Assembly: GCA_021793855.1 (NCBI GenBank)
Contig: JAJYRY010000054.1
Location: forward strand, 1-6,557
Reading direction: 5' to 3'
DNA from: Thermoplasmata archaeon
GTDB taxonomy: Archaea; Thermoplasmatota; Thermoplasmata; Thermoplasmatales; GCA-001856825
DNA length: 6,557 nucleotides
Position 1 is the first letter of the stretch. Each line of letters opens with the position of its first letter. This document shows positions 1 through 6,345 of this stretch, piece by piece. The translations under genes and the position numbers were made by a program. The notes under the pieces are model-generated. The model searched no databases and was not told where the DNA came from. It was given only the letters and a program-made list of their open reading frames with translations.

Positions 1-1972
1 TATGTGGATGGGTCTCAAAGTTCATTATTGCTTCAGTTCCATTCTGACCCAAGTACTGGGTAAGTATGGGGATGACTGCAGAATTATTGAAATTGCCATT
101 CACTGAATAGTTATCAAGCATCCTTGTGATCATGACGGATATCATCTGGCTCTCATTCTGTGCAAGAAGGAGCTGGGCAGCGGGATATATACCATCCTGG
201 AAGTTATCTGCCATGACGGGATGATTTCCCTGTTCAAGCGTCTGGAACCCGTAGTCCCACCACGACATGAAAGCAGGTCTCTGTGATGGAGACAACTGTG
301 CATCTTGATTTGCAAACCACGATAGCGCGGTATTCAGCGGTTGATTTGGCGTTGCAAGGGATGCTCCAAATGCACCAAGATAATAGGGTGGAGAGTAGTT
401 CGCTGGTCTCAGGAATGCAGGGGTATCGTTATAAAGCTCACGGTCGTATGACGTCTTGTTGTTGTAAGGTATAGCCGAATCAACTGCATAGAACGTCGTC
501 GGTACCACAAGGAGGAATACGACAATCAGGATTGTTGCGTAATGAGCGAACTTCAGTTCCCTTCTCAGGGCGTTCTTTATGCTTCTTCCCTTAGATTTCT
601 CTATTGCCTCCCTGAACTGGAGGAGTTCGAATGACCTTACTATAATATATGCGGTGAGTATGGATGCGGCCGTAGCCCCGAAATAGAGGAATTTTGAAGC
701 TATCATGCTTATGACAATTATACCACCGAAATACAGGACGGCAAGAGTCATGTTGAATGTGGCAGTCCTCACCCACTTGTATACCAGGTAAGCAAGTCCT
801 ATGAAGGCTGCGAAGAACGTGAATGCACCAAACTCAAGAAGGTCTTCACCAAGCGGTAGGGCCTGTGCCTCTGCAATAGTATCGTAAATCTTGTTCTTTA
901 TGAAATAGTGCTGTCCTGACAGTATCGAGTAAATCAGTGCCCTGTCAACCTTGTACAATAGCAGTATTCCAGCGACAGCAGCGACAATGAACAGCCCCAG
1001 CGAAAAGAGCCAAGGTCTCTTCTGGAGAAGGAGGAAGTATATTGCAACGATTAGGAGTGCAATCCATAGGATAAACGGGTAGTCGAACCTCACGGGGACG
1101 AAACCAGCTACGTAATACCACGGGAATGATATCAGGAATCCAGAACCAAGGAATAGAGTTGCGAAGAATATTGAGAGTGCACTCCTCTTCTTTATTGCGA
1201 ATATTGCTATCTGGATAACTGCCGATCCAACCAAGATGAGTACAAGAGAGATAGATCCGACCCAGGTGAGCATTGAGGCTGCCAGTGAGACCCCACCAAG
1301 GAGTCCGTATATTACGGATATCGGGTTGCTTTTAAGGGACGGCCACAAGTTCTTGAGTATTGAGTTGTCCTGTGATTCGTACCTGAAAGTGTTTACTGCC
1401 CTTAGGAAGTAGTATATGAACATCAGCCCGAACAGAGCAGTGAATATATCGAACAGCCCTATGGTAGCAATGCTCTTCATCAGCGTGAGCGGTGACATTG
1501 CGACCAGTATAGCAGCAATGAGCCCAACCTTTCTGTCAAACAGTTCCTTCCCGAGGAAGTATGTCGGGAACACTATGAATGCCCCCCCTATTGCAGTCGA
1601 TGCAAGGAACATGGTCATTGTTGAGTTGTAAACCCCTCCCAGGAATGGGGAGAAGGCGTAGCCTAGCATTACTGCAAACCACATGAAGAAAGGTGGTCTG
1701 GGATTCTCGAGACCTATAGGGTAATTTAAACTAGGATCAAACAGCAGCTGATGGTGGGTCTGCAGAATGTATATCACAATACGCATGTTGTAGTAGGCAT
1801 CGGAGCCTCCGGAAACGGCATAGTCTGCCCTTACCGCAGGACCGATTACGAAGAACATGCTGAGGAATAATGAGAAGAAGAAAGTTATCGCTAGAACGAT
1901 ACCTGTCTTCGACTCTACTCCCATGTCCTTCAATGCATCTGTCAGAGTCTTAATTCTGCTCGTTGAAACCAT
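1..1972 (-). CDS. aglB: Archaeal oligosaccharyltransferase AglB/STT3 (C-terminus cut by window edge)
   Basis: Catalytic subunit of protein N-glycosylation: it transfers a lipid-linked oligosaccharide to Asn in N-X-S/T sequons on the outer face of the membrane. My reading of the minus strand gives 657 residues with no stop before the edge. A transmembrane helix at about 24-43 is followed by the first external loop with GGSDAYYNMR (D58, the expected first metal-binding Asp), then many further hydrophobic helices with short loops. T365-I-A-E368 matches the TIxE/SVSE motif of external loop 5. W571-W-D-Y-G575 is the family's signature, followed by PVMADN as in other AglB proteins. These motifs in this order make the assignment firm. 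The second acidic motif is unusual: G172-L-F-D175-I-F177, with Phe where His, Asp or Glu is expected. The ATG at 1972 is preceded by GGTGG at 1978-1982, five bases away, and an in-frame TAA lies just upstream; TTG and GTG one and three codons earlier are less likely starts. Most of the soluble C-terminal domain is missing. The next minus-strand gene ends 398 nt upstream, so this is probably its own transcription unit. Confidence 0.95.
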   Translation of the reverse strand, partial: MVSTSRIKTLTDALKDMGVESKTGIVLAITFFFSLFLSMFFVIGPAVRADYAVSGGSDAYYNMRIVIYILQTHHQLLFDPSLNYPIGLENPRPPFFMWFAVMLGYAFSPFLGGVYNSTMTMFLASTAIGGAFIVFPTYFLGKELFDRKVGLIAAILVAMSPLTLMKSIATIGLFDIFTALFGLMFIYYFLRAVNTFRYESQDNSILKNLWPSLKSNPISVIYGLLGGVSLAASMLTWVGSISLVLILVGSAVIQIAIFAIKKRSALSIFFATLFLGSGFLISFPWYYVAGFVPVRFDYPFILWIALLIVAIYFLLLQKRPWLFSLGLFIVAAVAGILLLYKVDRALIYSILSGQHYFIKNKIYDTIAEAQALPLGEDLLEFGAFTFFAAFIGLAYLVYKWVRTATFNMTLAVLYFGGIIVISMIASKFLYFGATAASILTAYIIVRSFELLQFREAIEKSKGRSIKNALRRELKFAHYATILIVVFLLVVPTTFYAVDSAIPYNNKTSYDRELYNDTPAFLRPANYSPPYYLGAFGASLATPNQPLNTALSWFANQDAQLSPSQRPAFMSWWDYGFQTLEQGNHPVMADNFQDGIYPAAQLLLAQNESQMISVMITRMLDNYSVNGNFNNSAVIPILTQYLGQNGTEAIMNFETHPH

Positions 1973-1977
1973 CAAGT

Positions 1978-1982
1978 CCACC
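1978..1982 (-). promoter_or_regulatory. Shine-Dalgarno-like site of aglB
   Basis: GGTGG lies five bases upstream of the aglB ATG on the minus strand and pairs with part of the anti-Shine-Dalgarno end of archaeal 16S rRNA. It favours the ATG at 1972 over the in-frame TTG and GTG that lie closer to or inside the site. It fits a gene with a short leader, unlike the two other promoters in the window, which look leaderless. Confidence 0.5.
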
Positions 1983-2009
1983 GATTATTCGGGCTAATCA
2001 GAATCCACC

Positions 2010-2017
2010 ATTAAAAT
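2010..2017 (-). promoter_or_regulatory. Candidate TATA box of aglB
   Basis: On the minus strand ATTTTAAT is centred about 41 nt upstream of the aglB ATG. With the usual archaeal spacing of about 25 nt from TATA to transcription start, the mRNA would begin near 1988 and have a leader of about 16 nt containing the GGTGG ribosome site. The box is only a moderate match. Stronger TATA-like sequences lie farther away at 2187-2210, but would imply a leader of roughly 190 nt. Confidence 0.4.
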
Positions 2018-2071
2018 GTTTGCAGCGAATATTTGAGTCAATGCGGGAAATGACGTTAGAGCAAAATCATT

Positions 2072-2185
2072 TCAAGCAGGAAAATAGGCTTCAGATTGGC
2101 ACTTCAGTTCGTCAATTTTTTTCGCTGAAAAGGAAGATGGATTTTCTTCATTCGATTTTGAACATTTTGAAATTTTAATAAACAT
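2072..2185 (-). CDS. Possible 37-aa small protein (hypothetical, doubtful)
   Basis: An ATG at 2185 opens a 37-codon frame on the minus strand that begins MFIKISKCSKSN, is Lys-, Ser- and Glu-rich with two cysteines, and ends with TGA at 2072. What supports it is a TATA-like box (ATTATAAA near 2204-2213) about 23 nt upstream of the ATG, the spacing seen for leaderless genes in this window. Against it, the codons are AT-rich and unlike the neighbours (TCA, AAA, AAT instead of AGC, AAG, AAC), the region is AT-rich generally, and I recognise no domain. It could instead be untranslated sequence upstream of aglB. Confidence 0.15.
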   Translation of the reverse strand: MFIKISKCSKSNEENPSSFSAKKIDELKCQSEAYFPA

Positions 2186-2226
2186 CTATATAAATATTAA
2201 TAGCTTTATAATTACTTCATCGAATA

Positions 2227-2286
2227 ATGAGAGTTGGTGTATTTGTCCCCATTGTACCTTGGGTAAAAGAAGGATTGATGAGGTAG
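2227..2286 (+). CDS. Possible 19-aa ORF or gene-start remnant (doubtful)
   Basis: The plus-strand frame starts MRVGVFVPIVPW and stops at TAG after 19 residues. The start reads like the first beta strand of a larger enzyme, and the same frame stays open for 32 more codons after the TAG before a TGA inside the end of the DUF255 gene, but that continuation shows no recognisable domain. TATA-like sequences lie at 2187-2195 and 2204-2210. It may be chance, a leader peptide, or what remains of a decayed gene; the sequence does not decide between these. Confidence 0.12.
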   Translation: MRVGVFVPIVPWVKEGLMR

Positions 2287-2370
2287 TCATTTCCTATATC
2301 TAAACCAATTCTTAAAAGGTCCCTTCAGACAGTTGTTCTTGAGTATGAGAGGGTCATCTGTTGCTGTCAC

Positions 2371-4296
2371 TCAGTTGCCTTTTGATATGAAGTCTATAGC
2401 TTCCTTCAAGTCATTTCCCTTGAACTTGCATGACTTATCATCACATACCTGTATGAATTCAGAACCTGGGACGACTAGAACATTTGGGAGGTACCTCTTT
2501 CCTATCTCTGAAAGGATGTCATTTCTGAGTTTATCCGGTATCTCTATCTTCATCCCCTTTCCCTTTGAAACAAGGGACGAAAGAAGGTAAACCGAAGATA
2601 ATGGATTCCTAAGCATCTCATTTCTTCTCGAATGGAATATTGAATCAGCAAATTCCCTGAACTCCTCCGCTCCTGTTATAAGATACAATCTTTCAAGCAC
2701 ATCATAAAGAACAGATTCTCCAGACGGGTATATGATATCCAGTCTGTCCTTGTTCCTCACAATCGTTTTCAATTCTCCCTCGGGGCTGCTGTAGAAGCCC
2801 CCCTCCATTTTGTCTAGGAACTTCTCCTTTACGTTGTTTATCTTCTCAAGAGCCTCTGAGAGGAACTCCTTTTCACCAGTAGCTACATAAAGGTCTATCA
2901 TGAGTGACAGGTAGTATGCATAATCCTCTAACAGCGCCTCCACACCCTTCGATCCTTTCCTTACTGTCCTGTAGAGCGTGCCGTCAGAGGAGAATGATTT
3001 CATGAGTTTCCTGGACGTATTGACGATTTCATCAACCCCCTTCATTTGAGTTGAAATGGAATATGAAAGCATAGAGGAGAGGAGCATTGCATTCCATGCA
3101 AGTATTGCCTTGTCGTCCTTCTTCGGAGTGCCCCTCTCGTTTCTCACCTTCAGGATTATTCCATTAAGTTCCTTGAGTGCCTTCACTTTGTCCCTTGACA
3201 CGTTGAACAGCTCCCTCCTCCTCAGTATTATCCTGTTCTCCATGTCCCTGTCAAAATAGTAGCTCTCCTCTATCCTCTTCCTTGTTTCATCGTCAAATTT
3301 TTCCCTCATTTCTTCGTCAGTCCACGTGTAGTAATACCCCTCGTTCCCCTCGAAATCCGCATCGAGGCCGCTATCGTAGAAGCCGTCAGTATTCTTCATC
3401 TCCCTGTTCACGAACTCCACTATTTCCCCCGCAACCTCAAGGAATGAGGCATCTCCTGAAAACCTGTAGTACTGGGTATAAGCTTCAATCGCCATTGCCT
3501 GATCGTAAAGCATCTTCTCGAAGTGTGGTATCTTCCATTCTGAATCCGTCGAATAACGGTGAAGTCCATATCCTACCTGGTCGTATATGCCACCGTTCCT
3601 CATGTTCCTCAATGTTTTCTCGACTAGGTATGAAAGATTCCTGATCTTCTTCGAATGCATGTATTTCATCAGGAATAGAATATAGGGGAAGTTTGGGAAT
3701 TTGGGCTGGTCACCGAACCCTCCATTCTTCCTGTCATACATGCTCTGCAGAATTTCCAGTGAATCCTCGAACCTGATTTCACCTTCCACCTCCTTTTCCG
3801 GAACGAGGGTTATTGAAGAGACCTGGTCTGCCGCTTCTATGATCCTTCCTCTCTCAGACTTCCATATATCGGAGATTGCCTTCAGTATCCCTTCCATCCC
3901 GCCGTTCCCTCCTGTCTCCCTCGCAGGCAGGTATGTGAAAACCTGGAATGGCCTTCCATCCGGCATGGCGATGACGTTCAAGGGCCATCCACCGCTGCCG
4001 TTCATGATCTGGGAGACGTGCATGTAGAATGAATCTATATCCGGTCTCTCCTCCCTGTCTACCACCACCGGAATGTAATTCTCGTTGATTATCCTTGATA
4101 TTTCCTCGTCCCTGAAAGATTCCTTCTGGATCACATGGCACCAGTGGCATGTCGAATATCCAATCGTTATGAATAGTGGCTTGTCAACCTTCTTGGCCAT
4201 TTCGAAGAGGCTATCGCTCCACATGTTCCACTTGACCGGGTCACTCTTGTGCTCTTCAAGATAGGGACTTCTTTCGAAATTTTCTTCGCTTTTCAT
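2371..4296 (-). CDS. Thioredoxin-domain protein, DUF255/YyaL/SPATA20 family
   Basis: A complete 641-residue member of a widespread family that fuses an N-terminal thioredoxin-like domain to an (alpha/alpha) barrel related to N-acylglucosamine 2-epimerases. The reaction it performs is not established. Family marks: RSPYLEEH at 9-16, DKPLF at 38-42, the redox-type motif C50-H-W-C53-H, VDREERPDID at 79-88 and GGWPL at 102-106. In the barrel come GGIYDQVGYGLHRYS at 235-249, PHFEKMLYD at 257-265, GLDADFEGNEG at 310-320 and W401-N402 (the LAWNAM segment). A C-terminal pair, C618 and C623, is where the family carries a Cys-x4-Cys pair. Length is close to the usual 600-700. No signal peptide or membrane helix is seen, so it is probably cytosolic. 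A TATA box lies about 24 nt upstream of the ATG, which suggests a leaderless mRNA and fixes the start. The genes on either side give no hint of its substrate. Confidence 0.95.
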   Translation of the reverse strand: MKSEENFERSPYLEEHKSDPVKWNMWSDSLFEMAKKVDKPLFITIGYSTCHWCHVIQKESFRDEEISRIINENYIPVVVDREERPDIDSFYMHVSQIMNGSGGWPLNVIAMPDGRPFQVFTYLPARETGGNGGMEGILKAISDIWKSERGRIIEAADQVSSITLVPEKEVEGEIRFEDSLEILQSMYDRKNGGFGDQPKFPNFPYILFLMKYMHSKKIRNLSYLVEKTLRNMRNGGIYDQVGYGLHRYSTDSEWKIPHFEKMLYDQAMAIEAYTQYYRFSGDASFLEVAGEIVEFVNREMKNTDGFYDSGLDADFEGNEGYYYTWTDEEMREKFDDETRKRIEESYYFDRDMENRIILRRRELFNVSRDKVKALKELNGIILKVRNERGTPKKDDKAILAWNAMLLSSMLSYSISTQMKGVDEIVNTSRKLMKSFSSDGTLYRTVRKGSKGVEALLEDYAYYLSLMIDLYVATGEKEFLSEALEKINNVKEKFLDKMEGGFYSSPEGELKTIVRNKDRLDIIYPSGESVLYDVLERLYLITGAEEFREFADSIFHSRRNEMLRNPLSSVYLLSSLVSKGKGMKIEIPDKLRNDILSEIGKRYLPNVLVVPGSEFIQVCDDKSCKFKGNDLKEAIDFISKGN

Positions 4297-4316
4297 TGCT
4301 TCGGCATCTTTTACGG

Positions 4317-4324
4317 TATATTAA
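4317..4324 (-). promoter_or_regulatory. TATA box of the DUF255 gene (leaderless)
   Basis: TTAATATA on the minus strand is centred about 24 nt upstream of the ATG at 4296. That is the distance expected between an archaeal TATA box and the transcription start, so the mRNA should begin at or within a base or two of the start codon. No Shine-Dalgarno sequence is present, in agreement. Read on the plus strand the same bases give TATATTAA, which might also serve the small ORF to the right. Confidence 0.6.
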
Positions 4325-4366
4325 CAATTCTTTTGCTCAGTTGCCTAATTGATTGCAGAAAACGTG

Positions 4367-4519
4367 ATGGCAAAGATATGTCCGCGTTTTTCTGCTATTG
4401 CTTCAACGCACTGCCTTAATATGAAAACTAAGGTGATAGGAGAGTTTGACTCGGATCAGGAGCCCGTAGGCAACTGGTTCAACGATTATATGAGTCCCAA
4501 GAACATTCCCTTCAGGTGA
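4367..4519 (+). CDS. Possible small protein, 50 aa (or 32 aa from ATG at 4421), unknown function
   Basis: A plus-strand frame runs from ATG 4367 to TGA 4519. The part from the internal ATG at 4421 (MKTKVIGEFDSDQEPVGNW and on, 32 aa) is acidic and aromatic-rich and uses the codons favoured by the large genes here (AAG, AAC, TTC, GAG, AGG), which is unusual for a chance frame. The first 18 residues use less typical codons (CGT, TCT, GCT), so 4421 may be the true start, or the frame may be the tail of a decayed gene. The last 8 bases overlap the 3' end of the permease gene in convergent orientation. No Shine-Dalgarno sequence precedes either ATG; the plus-strand TATATTAA at 4317-4324 could give a leader of about 20 nt to ATG 4367. 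I recognise no domain. Confidence 0.3.
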   Translation: MAKICPRFSAIASTHCLNMKTKVIGEFDSDQEPVGNWFNDYMSPKNIPFR

Positions 4520-6158
4520 ACGTGAACCTCTTCCTTGAATAATCAAAGAGCCTTATCCAGATCACGTAGCTGATGATTATGATGACAATTATCATGAAGA
4601 TGTCTATCGCGTCAGTGAGCAGGAGGTTCCCGCTTGCAATTGACTGGTCTATCATCTTCATAAGGCCGAACGACACCGTATAAGTACCTGATGGCAACTT
4701 CTGGTATTCTCCAACCATCAGGCCTGCCCAGTAGCTCCCTATCGCTGACATGGACCCTGTTATAAGTGCGGGGATTATAGCGGGAATGGTGAGGTATCTC
4801 AGTTTCTTCATACCCTTGAGCCTAAGTGTAGTGGCTACCATCTCGAAATCAGAAGGTATGTTCCTTGCAGCTCCGAAGACGTTGAAGAAGATATACGATG
4901 CAGCTGACAGGTACGTTATGATGAGAACCTCTATGTTCAGCGATATGTCGAATGAGAGGAATTTCATCAGGAAGGGCGTGAGATAGACAAGGATTAAAGG
5001 GTAGAAGATGGGCGCTGGAACCGAATAAAGAACCTGCATGCCGCTGTTAAGTATATCCCCTTCCTTCCTCCTTTTTCCAGCGATTATAGCAAGGGGAACC
5101 ATAGTCGCCAAGGAAATGGCGTATACAATTCCAATTCTTAACAGGTCGTATGCCGCCCCTATACTTGCAGAAACAAGGAATGAAGGTCTTGTTACGTAGA
5201 GAGAAAAGGCAGCCGCGAATCCAGACTGTGCTATCAGGTATACTGCCACTATGAGTATCAGGATCAACGATGAACCTACGGTTATGTTGAGCGCTCTCGA
5301 AGAAGATTTGAAAACCCTCTTCTTGCCTCCTACGTTTGGGAGTCTTGATGCAATCTTGCCCACTGATGAAACGAGGCTTGTAACAGATCCAGCTACCTGG
5401 TTTGTCCTCTGGTAGATTGAGGACATCAGCTCGCTCCTCCTCCTCATCCTCCTTTGTCCCTGCTGTCCGGTATCTGCCTCGAATGTGTAACGCTCCGTCA
5501 TCCTAATCAGGGGGTTGATAATGAATCGTGAATTGATTACGATCACAATAACCATCACAAGTATCATGATCAATGTCCCTGCAAGGTCCTGTCGGCTAGC
5601 GAGTTGAACGGCAACCTGTCCTATACCGAAAACATGGTAATCCTGGGAGCCAAGCTGTATCACCTCTGAGAGCGTGATGTAGAAGAGCCCGCTTGCGAAA
5701 CTTGGCATGATGTTCGCAACTATCTTCTGGTAGCTGGAAGGGAGGTAGAGATACCTGAACCTCTTCCAGAGGGACATCTTGAATGCATATGTGGATTCTA
5801 GCAGCTCTTGGGGAATATGGGTCACGGCCTGGTAAACGCCAATTATTATGTTCCATACCAGGGCGGTTATAATCAGCACATCTACGGACAGTTCCGTCCC
5901 CACAGGTCCTCCGATATCCTTGAGGAAGAACACCAGCACTATGGGGAAGAATGATATGACCGGAATTGCCTCAAGAACATCCACGATTGGTATAAGGATC
6001 AACTCAGCAATCCTGACCCTCGCAGCAAGTATTCCGAAGATGATCGCAAGTAGAATGGAAACGCCCATGAGAATCCACAATCTCAGGAATGTGACACCTG
6101 TAGCCTCGAGAATGAGAAGTATGAGGGCGAAACTTACCATGACTCCCAACCCAATCAA
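4512..6158 (-). CDS. Fused two-domain ABC transporter permease, nitrate/sulfonate/taurine (anion) type
   Basis: Membrane component of an importer for a small, probably anionic, solute. The 548 residues hold two homologous permease halves, as in the duplicated-permease family COG4986, related to SsuC/TauC. Half 1 has helices from residue 1, the segment EAIPVISFFP at 63-72 and an EAA-type loop at about 110-140 ending YLYLP. Half 2 repeats this with SVPAPIFYP and an EAA loop at about 429-460 ending LTIP. By hand alignment the usual EAA glycine seems replaced in both loops. Between the halves, at about 215-290, is a polar, Arg-rich linker (QRRMRRRSELMSS), probably cytosolic. One polypeptide could thus replace a permease dimer. 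The start is uncertain. TTG at 6158 is the first possible start after an in-frame TGA at 6201-6203, and the open frame extends to 6200 with protein-like sequence (KDFYARLIGLG) but no ATG or GTG. The next ATG, at 6140, would cut into the first helix. The ATPase gene is divergent, 187 nt away. The family is secure; the substrate is unknown. Confidence 0.9.
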   Translation of the reverse strand: MIGLGVMVSFALILLILEATGVTFLRLWILMGVSILLAIIFGILAARVRIAELILIPIVDVLEAIPVISFFPIVLVFFLKDIGGPVGTELSVDVLIITALVWNIIIGVYQAVTHIPQELLESTYAFKMSLWKRFRYLYLPSSYQKIVANIMPSFASGLFYITLSEVIQLGSQDYHVFGIGQVAVQLASRQDLAGTLIMILVMVIVIVINSRFIINPLIRMTERYTFEADTGQQGQRRMRRRSELMSSIYQRTNQVAGSVTSLVSSVGKIASRLPNVGGKKRVFKSSSRALNITVGSSLILILIVAVYLIAQSGFAAAFSLYVTRPSFLVSASIGAAYDLLRIGIVYAISLATMVPLAIIAGKRRKEGDILNSGMQVLYSVPAPIFYPLILVYLTPFLMKFLSFDISLNIEVLIITYLSAASYIFFNVFGAARNIPSDFEMVATTLRLKGMKKLRYLTIPAIIPALITGSMSAIGSYWAGLMVGEYQKLPSGTYTVSFGLMKMIDQSIASGNLLLTDAIDIFMIIVIIIISYVIWIRLFDYSRKRFTFT

Positions 6159-6310
6159 ACGAGCGTAGAAATCCTTTTCTGAAGATTGTTTGATTTTTAG
6201 TCACATCTCAATCTGAAAGTCCAAAAATTCTTCGTTTCTTCATCAATTCATTTCCATCTTCAAGGTATCGTTCCGTTTCCTGGTAAAGATACGTAAGTAG
6301 TTATATGTCA

Positions 6311-6341
6311 GGCAAGGCTATATAATATTACTGCCTTTGGC
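6311..6341. promoter_or_regulatory. Imperfect inverted repeat around the ATPase TATA box (possible operator)
   Basis: GGCAAGGC at 6311-6318 and GCCTTTGGC at 6333-6341 form an imperfect inverted repeat, with an exact core of AAGGC and GCCTT, flanking the TATA box of the ATPase gene. Such placement would let a dimeric regulator block TBP or polymerase binding and might control both divergent genes. The arms are short and no regulator gene is visible, so this is a suggestion only. Confidence 0.25.
6319..6326 (+). promoter_or_regulatory. TATA box of the ABC ATPase gene (leaderless)
   Basis: TATATAAT is centred 23-24 nt upstream of the ATG at 6346, so transcription should start at the start codon and give a leaderless mRNA. 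No Shine-Dalgarno sequence is present. The sequence is nearly symmetrical (CTATATAATATTA) and on the minus strand could also support transcription toward the permease, which would then have a leader of about 140 nt. Confidence 0.65.
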
Positions 6342-6345
6342 ATTG

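Larger units (their letters stand above)
1973..2370. other. 398-nt intergenic region with an AT-rich island, no confident gene
   Basis: This gap separates the end of the DUF255 gene from the start of aglB. The aglB-proximal part holds its promoter and ribosome site. Around 2160-2220 is a strongly AT-rich island with two TATA-like boxes in inverted arrangement (TATAAA at 2189-2194 and TTTATA at 2205-2210). Short ORFs exist on both strands (minus 2072-2185, 37 aa; plus 2227-2286, 19 aa; plus 1963-2178, 71 aa), but none resembles a family I know. No RNA gene or clear hairpin terminator was seen. After the DUF255 stop there is only a weak T-rich stretch (CTTTTAAG on the minus strand near 2310-2318), which might serve as an archaeal terminator. 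Confidence 0.6.

Noticed and set aside
1963..2178. 71-aa plus-strand ORF in the gap upstream of aglB
   Set aside because: It overlaps the aglB start and promoter, has no ribosome site or TATA box at leaderless spacing, and shows no recognisable domain or typical codon use.
2227..2386. Reading through TAG at 2284-2286 as a recoded (pyrrolysine) codon
   Set aside because: The frame after the TAG has no domain-like sequence and ends inside the DUF255 gene, and nothing in the window suggests stop-codon recoding.
3282..3644. 120-aa plus-strand ORF opposite the DUF255 gene
   Set aside because: It lies wholly antisense to a gene with strong family motifs and reads as Ser/Arg/Pro-rich filler; it is a shadow of the real frame. 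The same holds for 2333-2590, 3056-3259, 3701-4027 and 3854-4150.
4293..4307. Four-codon upstream ORF (ATG at 4307) whose TGA overlaps the DUF255 start codon
   Set aside because: The TATA box at 4317-4324 places transcription start at about 4296, so this ATG is probably not in the mRNA.
6004..6204. 66-aa minus-strand ORF from the GTG at 6204
   Set aside because: Beyond its first 15 or so residues it overlaps the first helices of the permease in another frame and loses all membrane character. Only its start is of interest and is treated in the permease-start finding.
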